Notes: generated by a model not told the origin, from the sequence alone. A stretch of 64,000 nt of DNA from Candidatus Competibacteraceae bacterium (GCA_003989085.1 RXIV01000006.1:1-64000), one strand, 5' to 3'; positions 1-10,605 are shown, numbered from the stretch's first letter. A program made the numbers and translations.

Positions 1-86
1 AAGTGGCAATGGCGCATTTTTAAGCAGGGGGAACGGAGTGGCAAGATCGGCGTTAGCGCAAGCATCCGGCGCGGATCACCATCCGC

Positions 87-109
87 TTATCCACAGAAAC
101 AGTGGATAA
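87..109. promoter_or_regulatory. inverted pair of DnaA-box-like 9-mers
   Basis: TTATCCACA at 87-95 matches the DnaA box, and an inverted copy with one mismatch (TTATCCACT on the minus strand) lies at 101-109. Together they form a small palindrome with a 5-base centre. It sits downstream of the glucan synthase stop, outside any gene I can call. Two boxes alone do not make an origin; it could equally be a hairpin or titration site. Confidence 0.35.
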
Positions 110-201
110 CCCGCCTGGGTGCTATTCCTTCAATATTTTTAAGCTCACGGAAATGTTATGGTTGACCCCCGTTTTTGGAAACGGCGCTGTTTTCCGACCA
201 C

Positions 202-3200
202 TCATTGAGCGTCGCCCTCCCCACGCCCACTGAATAATCTCACTTCGACCGTGTGTTCCTGATGGTCATCCACCAGGGGAATCATGGCGTCGTCGCACTC
301 AACGCCATCCACTGTCACCCGCGTCTCGCCCGTCCTGACAGGTTCTTGCGTTACGACGATATGGTAGACCGTCTCCCGATAGCGGTAGCGCAACGTGAAT
401 CCATTCCAATCTGTAGGCAGACATGACATGAAATGCAGGGTGCTCCCTTCCAGCCGTAGCCCCAGCAAGGATTCCACGATCAGTCGATATAGCCAACCCG
501 CTGATCCGGTGTACCAGGTCCATCCACCGCGCCCGGTGTGCGGCGCAACCGCATACACATCAGCGGCAACCACATAGGGTTCAACTTTGTAGGTCGCCAC
601 GGCTTCGGGCGAGCGCGCATGGTTCACCGGGTTAATCATGGAAAACAGCTCCCACGCCCGTCGGCGGTCACTCAAGGCAGCGAACGCCATCGCCGCCCAG
701 ATCGCCGCATGGGTGTACTGCCCACCATTCTCGCGCACGCCGGGCACGTAGCCTTTGATATAGCCCGGATTCAAGGTCGAGGCATCGAAGGGCGGATCCA
801 GCAGTTGGATCAGCCCAGAATCCCGGCGCACCAGGCGCGCATCCAGCGCCTCCATGGCCAAGCGCACTCGCGTGCTATCACCGGCTCCGGAGAGCACCGA
901 CCAACTTTGGGCGATGGAATCGATCTGGCATTCGGGATTGCTTGCCGACCCCAGCGGCGCGCCGTCATCGAAGTAGGCGCGGCGATACCAGTCGCCATCC
1001 CAGCCATGTCGTTCGATGTTCTGGCGCAGTTGCGCCGCTTCCTGCTGGCAATGCTCGACGAAGGACCGATCGCCCCGCAGGCGGGCTACCTCGGCAAACC
1101 GCATCAGCACTTCGTACAGGAAAAAGCCCAGCCAGACGCTTTCGCCCTGGCCCTGCATCCCCACCCGATCCATGCCGTCGTTCCAGTCACCGGAGCCAAT
1201 CAGGGGCAGGCCATGCTCGCCAAAGCGAAGTCCGTACAGGATGGCGCGCACACAATGCTGGTACAAACTCGCCGATTCCTCGGATTGGCCGGGCAGATCG
1301 TAATACGAATCCTCTTCCGTCGGGACCGGGCGGCCTTCCAGGAACCGAACCGGTTCGTCCAGCACCCCGCTGTCCCCGCTGCTGAGCACGTAGCGGCAGG
1401 TTGCCAACGGCAACCAGAGGTAATCGTCCGAACAGTGCGTGCGCACCCCCCGGCCCGAGGGTGGATGCCACCAGTGCTGCACATCGCCTTCCCGGAACTG
1501 CCGGCTTGCGCAGAGCAGCAGGTGCTCGCGCAGCAGATTCGGCTGGGTGTGAATCAGCGCCATCAGGTCTTGTAACTGATCGCGGAATCCGAAGGCGCCG
1601 CCCGACTGGTAGTAACCGCTGCGCGCCCACAGACGGCAGGCCAAGGTCTGGTACACCAGCCAGCCATTGGTCAGCACGTTGAGGGAGGCATCGGGGGTTT
1701 CCACTTGCACCGCGCCCAGGGTGTGCCGCCAATGCCGGTGTACCGCTTCAAGAGCGGATTGTGCCGCCGCCGCGCCCCGGTAACGATGCACCAAGGTGCT
1801 GGGGTCGTCCGCGCCGCGCCGACCGGCTACGCCCAATCGGAACACGATTTCATGCTCTTGCCCGGCGGCCAGATCGAAGCTCACCTGAATCGCGGCGCAG
1901 GCGTCCATCGCCGCTCCAACGTTGCCGGACAGTCGCGCCCGCGTCATCGCCGCCGGATGGCGCAGCGTCCCGTTACGCCCAATGAACTCCGTCCGATCCC
2001 CGCTGAAGGTCCGCGTTGCATCGTCCACATCGAAAAAAGCAATGCGGTCAGCAAATTCGGTGTTGTAGGGATTCCGCGCGAACAGCGCGCCGCTGGTCGG
2101 GTCGATTTCGGTGATGAGGTGCAGGGCCGATTTCGGTCGCAGATCGCCGAGCACCCATTCCATGTAGCCGGTCGCAGACAGCCGGCGCGCCTGGCTCGAT
2201 AGATTGCACACCTTCAACACCGAGAACTTGATCGGCGCATCCACCGCCACATAAACCCACAACTCTGAGTGGATGCCGCTTTCGGTGTGCTCGAAGACGC
2301 TGTAGCCGAAGCCGTGCCGACTGACGTAGGGCGTCGCGCCGCCGGCGGGCAGCGGTGCGGGTGACCAGAAGTGGCCGCTTTCTTCGTCGCGAAGGTAAAA
2401 GGCTTCGCCGCTCGCATCGCTCACCGGGTCATTGTGCCAGGGCGTGAGGCGGAACTCGTGGGCGTTCTCGCTCCAGGTGTAGGCCATCCCGCTCTCCGAG
2501 ATCACCGTCCCGAAGTGCGGATTCGCCAGCACATTCACCCACGGGGCCGGCGTCGTCTGGCCGGGCGCGAGGGTGATGATGTATTCGCGGCCATTGGGCG
2601 TGAACCCGCCCAAGCCGTTGCCAAGCATCAGATCTCGGCGCGGCAATCCAATGACCGCCGGAAGTTCGGATCGGTCGTTCCGGGTTGGCCGGAAGCGCGG
2701 CACACGCTTTTGCAGCGGGCCGCGCCGGTTGAGCTGTTCCACCAGGGTGCCTCGGCTGTCGCTGAGGATGACCCGCGCCACGGTTTGGAACAGAATGCGG
2801 TCCTCGCTCGAAATCTGATCCGCCGGTCGGATGAAGATGCCGCCAGGGCGATCCATCACATGCGCTTCGACGCCTGCGGCAATCAACCCCAGGATTTGAT
2901 CATGGAGTTGTTGCCGATAACCGGCGCGATCTTCATTCCAAATCACCAGATCGACAGTCAGTCCTTTCAGCCGCCAATAGGCGTGAGCCTGCACCAGTTG
3001 GTGGACCAGCTCGATATTAGCCGGGTCACCAATCTGCACCAGCACAATCGGCACATCGCCAGAAACTGCGTGGCTCCACAGCCCGGATTGCCCGCGACGG
3101 TTCTTGCTGAGCACGCTGGCTTCGGCGCGTAGCGAAGCATTGGCATAGAGGATCGAATTGGCCAGACGTTTGTAAAGTTGCACGTCGGACTCGGTGGCGT

Positions 3201-6200
3201 TGAGCTGTCGCAGCACCACCTGGCTGTGGGTCCACGCCAGATCGAAGACGCGATCCGCCAGCCGCTGATCCTGGTACTTTTCGACCAGGCTCACGGCGAT
3301 GTCGCGGGTGTCGCCAATGCCGGTGACTCTATCGATGGTGGCGGATTGATCCGGATCGAGGGTGATTCGATAGCGGATGGCGACGATGGGATCCAGCACC
3401 GAACCCGCACTGCCCGACAGCGCCGCGTCCTCGCTCAGCAACGCCTGGGGAGCCGCAACGGTGCGGCCGCGCCCGATGAACCGCATCCGATCGGTCTCAT
3501 AGGACACTGCGCCGCAATCGGCCCCGCGCACCGCCATCAGATGAAACATCCAGGGTGACGGCTCGCCACTAGAGCGGGGTCGGCGGTTACAGAGAATCGC
3601 CGGTTGCGGGTGGAGAATCTCGGTCTGCACAAACAGGTTGCTGAACGCCGGATGCAGCACGTCCGCAGCGGGCGTGGCGAGCACGACTTCCGCATAACTG
3701 GTCACTTCGATGATGCGGCGAGTCCGGGCGTGGTTGGTGATGCGCACCCGGCGCAGTTCGATGTCATCTTCCGGTGAAATGGCGATCTCGGTATAGGACT
3801 CGAACTCGTGATCGCGGCGGCGAAACTCAGCGCGTCCTTTCGAGAAAATCGCTTCGTAGCGGTCCGGCTGTTTAAGCGTCGGCTGATAGGCGGTCGACCA
3901 GAACTCGCCGCTCGCTACGTCGCGAAGGTAACAGAAGGCGCCCCAGGGATCGCAGGTGGCGTCTTCGCGCCAGCGGGTGACGGCGAGGTCTTTCCAGCGA
4001 CTGTAGCCGCCGCCCGCGTTGGTGACCATCACATGGTAGCGACCGTTCGATAACAACTGCACTTCGGGGATCGGGGTGTTGGGGCTGCTGAACGCGCGCA
4101 CTGGCGCTTCCTGACCACCAGCGGCGGTATGGAGGTCGGTGATCTCGCCGGTGGCGTGCGAATAGAACGATGTGGTCTTGGGAATGCGTTCCTGAAGCAG
4201 CAGGGCGGTCGCCTGAAACAGCGGTGCCGATGCAAAACGCTGCTGCATCGGGCGGTCCAGCAGCACATAGGCCAGCGACAGGAAACTCATACCCTGGTGA
4301 TGGGCCATGAACGACCGAATCACGGCGCTTGTTTGCCCGCGAGGCAGCCGGGAGGGCGTGTAGTCAATGGCTTCGTAAAAGCCGAATTTTCCTTCAAACC
4401 CAGCGGCGGCGAGGCGTTGTAAATTCAGGCACGCGGCCTCGGGCGCCACCATCAGCGCCAGCGCGGAGGCATACGGAGCAATAACCAGATCCTCGGCCAG
4501 TCCGCGTTTAAGTCCTAAACCGGGCACGCCGAAAGCGCGGTACTGATAGTTGAGATGAACGTCAACCGCATTGTAGCCGGATTCCGAAACGCCCCAGGGA
4601 ACGCCGCGCTGCTTCCCATACTCGATTTGCCGGGACACCGCCGCCTGACAGGTCTGGTCGAGCAGGGTGTTTTCGTAGCTGGGCATCACCAGCAGCGGCA
4701 TGAGGTACTCGAACATCGAACCGCTCCACGACATCAGCGTCGGCTCACCCGCAGCGAGGGTCAGCAGGCGTCCCAGGGCGAACCAGCTTTCCTGCGGCAG
4801 TTGGCCCTGCGCAATCGCCACAAAATTGCCCAGGCGCGCTTCCGAAGCCAGCAGATCGTAGTAGCTCGCATCTTGCCGCCGCTCGCTGACGTTGTAGCCG
4901 ATAGCCAGCAGATGACGCGACTCGTCAAACAGAAAGTCGTAGTCCATTTGGGCCAGTTCGCCGGTTTGCAGCGCCAGGCGTTCAATCACCGCGATCCGTT
5001 CGCGGGCGCGACGGCTGGCGTCCTGAAAGAACGGGCGCAGCGCGCTCAGCCCCTCGCGCTCTTCGGCGGTCGCATCGGCGTCGGGTCGCTGATCGAGGGT
5101 CGGCAAGAACTCCACTTCAAGCGCCGCCAACTGGCGCAGCGTCGGGATCGCGCCGATGGGGGAGAATTTACGGGAAAAGTCGTAAAGCCCATTCAGCGTA
5201 GCCGGCCCTTCAGCCAGGCTCAGGGCCGGCAGCCCGAGCCACGGCGCGAGGAACAGCAACTCATCCAGCGCATCCCGGCATTGCCGGGCCAGCGCCTGCG
5301 CCCACTCGTTCGCTTCGCTCTCGGCGTTCGCCTCCAGGTCACGAACCGTGTCCTCGGCGCTGGTCGCCAACGACTCAAGGCACTGCCGCGCTGCCGCCAG
5401 CGTGGTGGGATGTGCCTGGGATACCGACTCCAGCGTGTGCTGAAATTGCGCGAGCGGGGCCGGTCGAACGCCTTTCACCGCATCCACCAGAATTCTGAAG
5501 GTGTCGTTCATCCCGTCCAGCCAGCGCGCACTCAGGATCGGGTCATCGACCAGCGCCAGCAGACCCGGCTGCAAGGTCAGCAGGCAGCCGGCGAGGTTAC
5601 CGCTGTCCACCGACGAAATGTAGACGGGTTGCAGCGGTTTCAGTGACTGGGTGTCGTACCAGTTGAAAAAGTGGCCTCGATACCGTTCCAGGCTTTCCAT
5701 GGTGCGCAGCGCGCACATCGTGCGCTCGATGAGTCGTCCGGCCGGAATGTAGCCGAAGTCATACGCAGCCAGATTCGCGAGCAACGACAGTCCCATGTTG
5801 GTCGGCGAGGTGCGATGCGCGATCGCCATCGGTTGCTCCTGAACGTTATCCGGCGGCAACCAATAGTCTTTCGGGCCGACGAAGGTCTCGAAGAACGCCC
5901 AAGTTTTGCGGGAAACCGTGCGGAGAAAGAGAGTTTGGTCGGCGGTCAAGCGGGCTTCGCGGCGCGTCAGCGGGCGACTGATCCACCACGCAATCGCGGG
6001 TGAAGCCAACCACAGCAGCAGAATCGGCCCCGCGATGACCAGCACCGCCGGTTTTGTCACCGCCAGACCCAGCGCCGTGACGGCAGCGAGCGCAGGGGCG
6101 ATCCCCATCATCCGGTAGAAGGCGATGAGATCCCGCCGCTTGCGATCCAGGTCGCCCGACGAGGTCCATTCGAGCAGGTGTTGGTGGCTGACCCGCATCC

Positions 6201-8967
6201 GCCAGATCGTGCGGACCATCGCCTCCAGACTAAAGTACGCCTCGTAAGGGAGGCAGATGATCGTGAAGACCGTCTGCGCCAAGTGCCGGCCCGCCGCGTG
6301 AACCGCTGCGGCGAAATGCTGGCTCCAGCGCATATCGCCCGGCTTCTGCAGCACATTCAGCAGCGAGGTCAACAGCGAAGGGATCAGGAAGATGCCCAGC
6401 ACCGCCACGGTCCAGAATCCGGGCGACGCCAGCACCGTCCAACCCAGCGCCAATAGCAAGGTCAAGGCCGCAGGCGCGAGACTGCGCCGCAGGTTGTCGG
6501 CCAGTTTCCAGAGGGACAGTCCCGAGAGCGGATTCTTCTGCCGCCGTCCTTCGAGATTGGGAACACGCGGCAGCAACCACTGCGCAATCTGCCAGTCCCC
6601 GCGAATCCAGCGGTAGCGTCGGCTCACGTCTGCGCTGTAGCACGCGGGATAGTCCTCGTACAACTGCACATCGCTCAATAGCCCGGCCCGCGCGTAGCAC
6701 CCTTCCAGTAGGTCGTGACTGAGGATCTGATTCTCGGGAAAACGCCCATTGAGCGCCTGCTCGAAGATATCCACATCGTAGATTCCCTTGCCGATGAACG
6801 AGCCTTCCTGGAACCAATCCTGATAAACGTCGGAGACGGCGTGCGTATACGGATCGATGCCGGCGTCGCTCCCGTACAGTCGCGCATACCGCGACCGGTT
6901 GGCGCCGGGCAGGCTCACGGCCACGCGGGGTTGCAGGATGCCGTAGCCCTCGCAGACCCGTTGCCGGCCCTCGTCGTAGCGCGCCCGATTCAGCGGGTGC
7001 GCCATGGCGCCCACCAACTCCCACGCCGCATCGCGTGGCAGTTGGGTGTCAGTGTCCAGGGTAATGACGTACTTCACATTCAACAGAATCGCGGTATCAC
7101 CGACCACCCGCGCGAAGCGATCCTGAGCGTTGCCGCGCAGCAGTGCGTTCAAGTCGGCCAGCTTGCCACGCTTGCGCTCGTAACCCATCCAGACCTGCTC
7201 TTGCGGATTCCAGCGGCGTGGGCGGTGGAACAAGAAAAACGTATCGCCCCGGGCCCGCTGGTACTTTGCATTCAGTGCTTCGATCCGTTGCGCGGCTAAC
7301 TGAACCAGCGCTTCGTCTTCAGGCCGCGTTTCCTCTGCCGCATCCCGAAAATCGGTTAACAGGCCAAAGTGCAGGCTGTTGTCCTGATTGGCCAGGAACC
7401 GGACTTCCAGCGCCTCGATCAGAACTTCAACGTTCTGGGCGCTGGTGAGCATCGTCGGCGTCACCACCAGCGTGCGCGCTTCCGGCGGAATGCCACTGGA
7501 AAAATCCATGCGCGGCAGCGGCCAGGGCGTCGCCAGCAGCGTTGCCAGCCAGTTCACCAGCGCCACCGCCAGATGACTGGCGCCCAGCAACGCGAGGATG
7601 CCCAAAGGCGCCAGCAACCCGCCTGACGCGCCGTTGGCCTGTGCTTTCTCCAGCACCCCCCCGGTCAACAGCGTCACCAGCAACGTGATCGCGCCCAGAT
7701 ACAGAAACAACGGAAACCGGCGAACCCATCTTTGCAGGGACTCCACCGTATACAAGCGCGTCTTCGCTCCGCGTTCGAGCTGCGCCAAACCTCGATCAAT
7801 CAGGTAAAACCCCACATGCGCCGCTCGATCATCGCCGCCGTCGGGCTGGGCCGCGCGCTCCTGCGCCAGGTGAAGGGCGTAGCGCGCCACCTCCGCTTCG
7901 GAATTGCGGCTGTTTTTCGCGACTTTCTCCACCACATGTCGGTAACGATCCCGGCTGGCAAAATCCATCCTGCCGTAAACCCCGCCAGGATCATCCCGCA
8001 AGATTTGCTCGACTCCGCTCATCGTTTCCACGAACTCGCGCCAGTCCATCGCCCCCAGAAAGCGGAGACTGCCGATGCTGTTGCTGATGGACACCTGGTC
8101 AGTGGCCTGTTGCTGGTTCTCCGCCTGAACCAATTGCTCAATGGTCAGACTCGACTCGGCGAGCTGCTGCTCGATCCAGGTCAGTGGCAAGGCCAAAGCG
8201 GAACTCTGGCCTTGCAGTCGGCGCACCAGTTCAGCGACAAAGGCGCTCGACATCGGCGGGTTCGACCGCGCCATGTCCGCGATCACCAGAAGCAGATTTT
8301 TCGGGTCGCTCTCCGCCATCGCCGTCATCTGATCCGCCCACTCGTCAGCCAGGTTATGGCCGGTTCTGCTACCGGCGATCCGGGCCGCGACGCGGCGCAG
8401 ATTCTCGATCAGCGCCAGTCGCAGCATGATCGGAATCGCCCATAACTCGCCCAACTTCAGGGGGGTGACGCTCTGGTAGGCCGCGACGAAGCGACTGAGG
8501 GCTTCCGGGTCTACCCGGCCATCGCCGTGGGCGATGATCTCCAGCGCGAGGTCATACACCCGGGGCAATCCGGCCGATGGGCCGTTCTGCAAGCGGGGCA
8601 ATTCCCGGCTGTAGCCCTTGGGCAAGTGCCGCTTGGCGGTGCGGATTTGTTCTTCGATCAGATAGAAATTATCGAGCAGCCATTCTCCGGCGGGCGCAAT
8701 CCGCCGGGTCGCGGTCACCGCTTCCATGAGCAGCGCGCAGACGTCGATCAGGGTGCGTTCATTCTCGGTCAGCCGAACCAGAAGCTGGTCCGGCGCATGT
8801 CTCGGCGTTAATTGATGCGCGGTCGCGAGACTCTTGCCGTGTTGTTCCATCTGGATGGCGCTGAACAATTCCGCACGCAGCGGGGGTTCGTTGCCGACGT
8901 ACTTTTTGGTCCAGCCGTTGCCAAGGAGCCGCATCTTTAACTGGAGCAGAGTTTCGTGAATAGCCAT
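202..8967 (-). CDS. ndvB: cyclic beta-1,2-glucan synthase (NdvB/ChvB type)
   Basis: Very large inner-membrane enzyme of about 2,920 residues, the usual size for this family, which makes osmoregulated periplasmic cyclic beta-1,2-glucans from UDP-glucose. Around residue 640 a GT84-type glycosyltransferase core shows the DTDTQLPRD acidic motif, followed by RYRWIRGDWQ; hydrophobic segments flank it (about residues 425-480, 860-940 and 1010-1050). The C-terminal third is GH94-like (phosphorylase-type chain-length control), with GSGDWNDGMDRVG near residue 2600 carrying the expected acid Asp. An ATG at 8967 preceded by AGTGAG was preferred to a GTG three codons upstream (8976). It is a single-gene unit; a CGCTAGCG palindrome shared with the kai operon lies about 180 bp upstream. 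Family assignment is firm; the exact linkage made is inferred. Confidence 0.93.
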   Translation of the reverse strand: MAIHETLLQLKMRLLGNGWTKKYVGNEPPLRAELFSAIQMEQHGKSLATAHQLTPRHAPDQLLVRLTENERTLIDVCALLMEAVTATRRIAPAGEWLLDNFYLIEEQIRTAKRHLPKGYSRELPRLQNGPSAGLPRVYDLALEIIAHGDGRVDPEALSRFVAAYQSVTPLKLGELWAIPIMLRLALIENLRRVAARIAGSRTGHNLADEWADQMTAMAESDPKNLLLVIADMARSNPPMSSAFVAELVRRLQGQSSALALPLTWIEQQLAESSLTIEQLVQAENQQQATDQVSISNSIGSLRFLGAMDWREFVETMSGVEQILRDDPGGVYGRMDFASRDRYRHVVEKVAKNSRNSEAEVARYALHLAQERAAQPDGGDDRAAHVGFYLIDRGLAQLERGAKTRLYTVESLQRWVRRFPLFLYLGAITLLVTLLTGGVLEKAQANGASGGLLAPLGILALLGASHLAVALVNWLATLLATPWPLPRMDFSSGIPPEARTLVVTPTMLTSAQNVEVLIEALEVRFLANQDNSLHFGLLTDFRDAAEETRPEDEALVQLAAQRIEALNAKYQRARGDTFFLFHRPRRWNPQEQVWMGYERKRGKLADLNALLRGNAQDRFARVVGDTAILLNVKYVITLDTDTQLPRDAAWELVGAMAHPLNRARYDEGRQRVCEGYGILQPRVAVSLPGANRSRYARLYGSDAGIDPYTHAVSDVYQDWFQEGSFIGKGIYDVDIFEQALNGRFPENQILSHDLLEGCYARAGLLSDVQLYEDYPACYSADVSRRYRWIRGDWQIAQWLLPRVPNLEGRRQKNPLSGLSLWKLADNLRRSLAPAALTLLLALGWTVLASPGFWTVAVLGIFLIPSLLTSLLNVLQKPGDMRWSQHFAAAVHAAGRHLAQTVFTIICLPYEAYFSLEAMVRTIWRMRVSHQHLLEWTSSGDLDRKRRDLIAFYRMMGIAPALAAVTALGLAVTKPAVLVIAGPILLLWLASPAIAWWISRPLTRREARLTADQTLFLRTVSRKTWAFFETFVGPKDYWLPPDNVQEQPMAIAHRTSPTNMGLSLLANLAAYDFGYIPAGRLIERTMCALRTMESLERYRGHFFNWYDTQSLKPLQPVYISSVDSGNLAGCLLTLQPGLLALVDDPILSARWLDGMNDTFRILVDAVKGVRPAPLAQFQHTLESVSQAHPTTLAAARQCLESLATSAEDTVRDLEANAESEANEWAQALARQCRDALDELLFLAPWLGLPALSLAEGPATLNGLYDFSRKFSPIGAIPTLRQLAALEVEFLPTLDQRPDADATAEEREGLSALRPFFQDASRRARERIAVIERLALQTGELAQMDYDFLFDESRHLLAIGYNVSERRQDASYYDLLASEARLGNFVAIAQGQLPQESWFALGRLLTLAAGEPTLMSWSGSMFEYLMPLLVMPSYENTLLDQTCQAAVSRQIEYGKQRGVPWGVSESGYNAVDVHLNYQYRAFGVPGLGLKRGLAEDLVIAPYASALALMVAPEAACLNLQRLAAAGFEGKFGFYEAIDYTPSRLPRGQTSAVIRSFMAHHQGMSFLSLAYVLLDRPMQQRFASAPLFQATALLLQERIPKTTSFYSHATGEITDLHTAAGGQEAPVRAFSSPNTPIPEVQLLSNGRYHVMVTNAGGGYSRWKDLAVTRWREDATCDPWGAFCYLRDVASGEFWSTAYQPTLKQPDRYEAIFSKGRAEFRRRDHEFESYTEIAISPEDDIELRRVRITNHARTRRIIEVTSYAEVVLATPAADVLHPAFSNLFVQTEILHPQPAILCNRRPRSSGEPSPWMFHLMAVRGADCGAVSYETDRMRFIGRGRTVAAPQALLSEDAALSGSAGSVLDPIVAIRYRITLDPDQSATIDRVTGIGDTRDIAVSLVEKYQDQRLADRVFDLAWTHSQVVLRQLNATESDVQLYKRLANSILYANASLRAEASVLSKNRRGQSGLWSHAVSGDVPIVLVQIGDPANIELVHQLVQAHAYWRLKGLTVDLVIWNEDRAGYRQQLHDQILGLIAAGVEAHVMDRPGGIFIRPADQISSEDRILFQTVARVILSDSRGTLVEQLNRRGPLQKRVPRFRPTRNDRSELPAVIGLPRRDLMLGNGLGGFTPNGREYIITLAPGQTTPAPWVNVLANPHFGTVISESGMAYTWSENAHEFRLTPWHNDPVSDASGEAFYLRDEESGHFWSPAPLPAGGATPYVSRHGFGYSVFEHTESGIHSELWVYVAVDAPIKFSVLKVCNLSSQARRLSATGYMEWVLGDLRPKSALHLITEIDPTSGALFARNPYNTEFADRIAFFDVDDATRTFSGDRTEFIGRNGTLRHPAAMTRARLSGNVGAAMDACAAIQVSFDLAAGQEHEIVFRLGVAGRRGADDPSTLVHRYRGAAAAQSALEAVHRHWRHTLGAVQVETPDASLNVLTNGWLVYQTLACRLWARSGYYQSGGAFGFRDQLQDLMALIHTQPNLLREHLLLCASRQFREGDVQHWWHPPSGRGVRTHCSDDYLWLPLATCRYVLSSGDSGVLDEPVRFLEGRPVPTEEDSYYDLPGQSEESASLYQHCVRAILYGLRFGEHGLPLIGSGDWNDGMDRVGMQGQGESVWLGFFLYEVLMRFAEVARLRGDRSFVEHCQQEAAQLRQNIERHGWDGDWYRRAYFDDGAPLGSASNPECQIDSIAQSWSVLSGAGDSTRVRLAMEALDARLVRRDSGLIQLLDPPFDASTLNPGYIKGYVPGVRENGGQYTHAAIWAAMAFAALSDRRRAWELFSMINPVNHARSPEAVATYKVEPYVVAADVYAVAPHTGRGGWTWYTGSAGWLYRLIVESLLGLRLEGSTLHFMSCLPTDWNGFTLRYRYRETVYHIVVTQEPVRTGETRVTVDGVECDDAMIPLVDDHQEHTVEVRLFSGRGEGDAQ

Positions 8968-9148
8968 AGTGCTCACTTTCAGGTTTGCGGTCTCCGGCTT
9001 CGAAGCGAACCCATGTCTTCCATGGAGTTGACGAAGCCGCTCTTAGGCCACCAATAGAGCAGCTCCAACGACTCATTCAATCAAAGACAGGGTGCTTCTT
9101 CGTTCATGCTGGAATTGGGAGAAACTTACCCTAGATCGCTGACAAGCC

Positions 9149-9168
9149 TCCGTTCGCTAGCGCACAGA
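9149..9168. promoter_or_regulatory. CGCTAGCG palindromic operator, copy a
   Basis: Sequence TCCGTTCGCTAGCGCACAGA, one of four strong copies of TCTGTnCGCTAGCGnACAGA in the first 16 kb. It lies about 180 bp upstream of the glucan synthase start, further out than the other copies. No known regulator is assigned; the nearby Crp/Fnr proteins are candidates. Confidence 0.6.
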
Positions 9169-9211
9169 TCAATCAGTAAGCCTGACTTTTTTATCCATAG
9201 AACTTCACTTC

Positions 9212-9286
9212 CCGTCATTTCCGCACCAGCGGAAATCCAGTAAGCTATTGAAAATATTTTGATAACTGCTTTCGCAGGGATGACGA
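9212..9286. repeat. REP/MITE-like imperfect palindrome
   Basis: About 75 bp with CGTCAT at the left end and ATGACG at the right end, and an inner hairpin TTTCCGC-acca-GCGGAAA. This resembles the dispersed GTCATTCCCGC-type repeats of many proteobacteria. It lies in the 420-bp gap between the glucan synthase and the Crp/Fnr gene; nothing else coding is seen there. Confidence 0.5.
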
Positions 9287-9394
9287 ATTCAGGGGTTTGG
9301 CGGACATCCTGATTGAGCAGGAAGATTGGCGCGAACGCGCCGGGGAGAGCCGCATCCTTGCGCGGCTACGACTGACGGTAGACGTCAGCCAGCG

Positions 9395-10282
9395 CTATGC
9401 GCGGTCGAAAATGTCCTTGATCTTCTGGTAACACTCGCAAGCCGACGCTTTGAGTCCTTCTCGATCCAGGATCGTGATGTTGCCGCGGCTGTATTGAATC
9501 AGCCTTTGTTGCTGTAGCGCGCTGGCCGCTAGAGTGACCCCGACCCGGCGCACCCCCAGCAAATCCGCCAGCCATTCTTGGGTAAAATGGATGGAGTTCG
9601 ACTGAAGGCGGTCGCTCGCCATCAGCAGCCAACGGGCGAGGCGCGCTTCCACTTGATGAAAGCGGCTGCACGCGGCGGTTTGCGTAATCTGGGCGATCAG
9701 GGCATAGGTATAGCGGTGGAGCGTGCGTTGCAATGCAGGGCTGGTTTCGAGGGCTTGGCGAAACTGCGAGGATTCCATCCGCAGGGCCGTTCCTGTTCCC
9801 TGCACGACGGCGCGAACGGACGAGGTGTCGATCCCCTGCGCCACCGGAAGTCCGACCATGCCTTCACTGCCGACCAGTCCGATCTCCAAACCCATGCGGT
9901 CCTGGACCAGAGTGAGCAAAGAAACCAGCAGGCCCTCGTTGGGAAAGTAGATGTGCTGAATCAACTCCCCAGGTTCATGGAGCACGTCCCCAAACGTGAG
10001 CGTGACGAGTTCGAGGCCGGCCCGTAACCGCTGATATTCCTCGCGGGGCAGGGTCGCCAGCACCTGATTGGTGGGCACTTCGCTTTGACGCAGCGCCTCC
10101 CGCGCTTCCGGCAGCAGGATCGCGCGGCCACTCACCGGATCCAGGATGGCGTCCACCTCGCCCGAGTCGATGGCCCGCAGCGTCGCGGCATCCTGGATCA
10201 GTCGCCGAATGAACGTCGCGAACGCGGCTTCGGTTTCCGAAAAATCAGTCTCTGTTCTTGAGTCGGAACTGGCTGTTTTCAC
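9395..10282 (-). CDS. Crp/Fnr-family transcriptional regulator
   Basis: A 295-residue regulator: cyclic-nucleotide-binding-type beta barrel (about residues 70-190; VTLFGDVLHEPGELIQHIYFP, then LVGSEGMVGLP) and a C-terminal winged helix (about 215-275; TQEWLADLLGVRRVGVT). No Fnr-type N-terminal cysteine cluster is seen, so iron-sulfur oxygen sensing is unlikely. It starts with GTG at 10282, overlapping the kaiB stop by four bases (GTGA), so it is translationally coupled as the last gene of a kaiC-kaiB-crp operon. It is a close relative of the regulator at 16328-17110, with very similar C-terminal residues. The ligand is unknown. It is a candidate binder of the CGCTAGCG palindromes. Confidence 0.9.
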   Translation of the reverse strand: MKTASSDSRTETDFSETEAAFATFIRRLIQDAATLRAIDSGEVDAILDPVSGRAILLPEAREALRQSEVPTNQVLATLPREEYQRLRAGLELVTLTFGDVLHEPGELIQHIYFPNEGLLVSLLTLVQDRMGLEIGLVGSEGMVGLPVAQGIDTSSVRAVVQGTGTALRMESSQFRQALETSPALQRTLHRYTYALIAQITQTAACSRFHQVEARLARWLLMASDRLQSNSIHFTQEWLADLLGVRRVGVTLAASALQQQRLIQYSRGNITILDREGLKASACECYQKIKDIFDRA

Positions 10283-10605
10283 CAGATTTTTTCTTCCAGT
10301 CCAAGCGCGCGCTGCACTTTACTTTTATCGCTGAGGTTGCCGACGATCTGCGCGGCAGGCAACGGAGACAATTTGATCAGGCTAGGGGTGACGATGACGC
10401 CATCGGCCAAGGCGCGGAGTGGTTGTTCAAGCACATCGACCACTTCCAACTGGTAGCTTCCTTTCAATTGCCGCTGACAAATCGCCTCCAGGTTGGCGAG
10501 CGCCTGAACCGAATTCGGCGCGCCGCCCACCACATAGAGCCGCATCACCACCGCCGCAGTCACGGCGGCGGAATCGGATGGTATGACGATCGGTTTGCGG
10601 CGCAT
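10279..10605 (-). CDS. kaiB: KaiB-like clock protein
   Basis: A 108-residue KaiB-domain protein (thioredoxin-like fold), with MRLYVVGGAPNSVQALANLE and VVDVLEQPLRALADGVIVTPS matching the family. KaiB partners bind the KaiC hexamer and control its dephosphorylation in cyanobacteria. The start at 10605 is set by AAGGAGGAG four bases upstream; a longer in-frame start at 10653 lacks such a site. It follows kaiC by 47 bp and overlaps the Crp/Fnr gene. No kaiA is present in the window, as is usual outside cyanobacteria, so an hourglass or stress role is more likely than a true circadian oscillator. Confidence 0.9.
   Translation of the reverse strand: MRRKPIVIPSDSAAVTAAVVMRLYVVGGAPNSVQALANLEAICQRQLKGSYQLEVVDVLEQPLRALADGVIVTPSLIKLSPLPAAQIVGNLSDKSKVQRALGLEEKIW

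Noticed and set aside
87..109. Replication origin
   Set aside because: Only two DnaA-like boxes, no AT-rich unwinding region and no dnaA or dnaN nearby.
538..1575. 345-codon plus-strand frame opposite the glucan synthase, and similar long frames through 8.8 kb
   Set aside because: They mirror the GC-rich codon pattern of the real minus-strand gene and show no domain or ribosome site.
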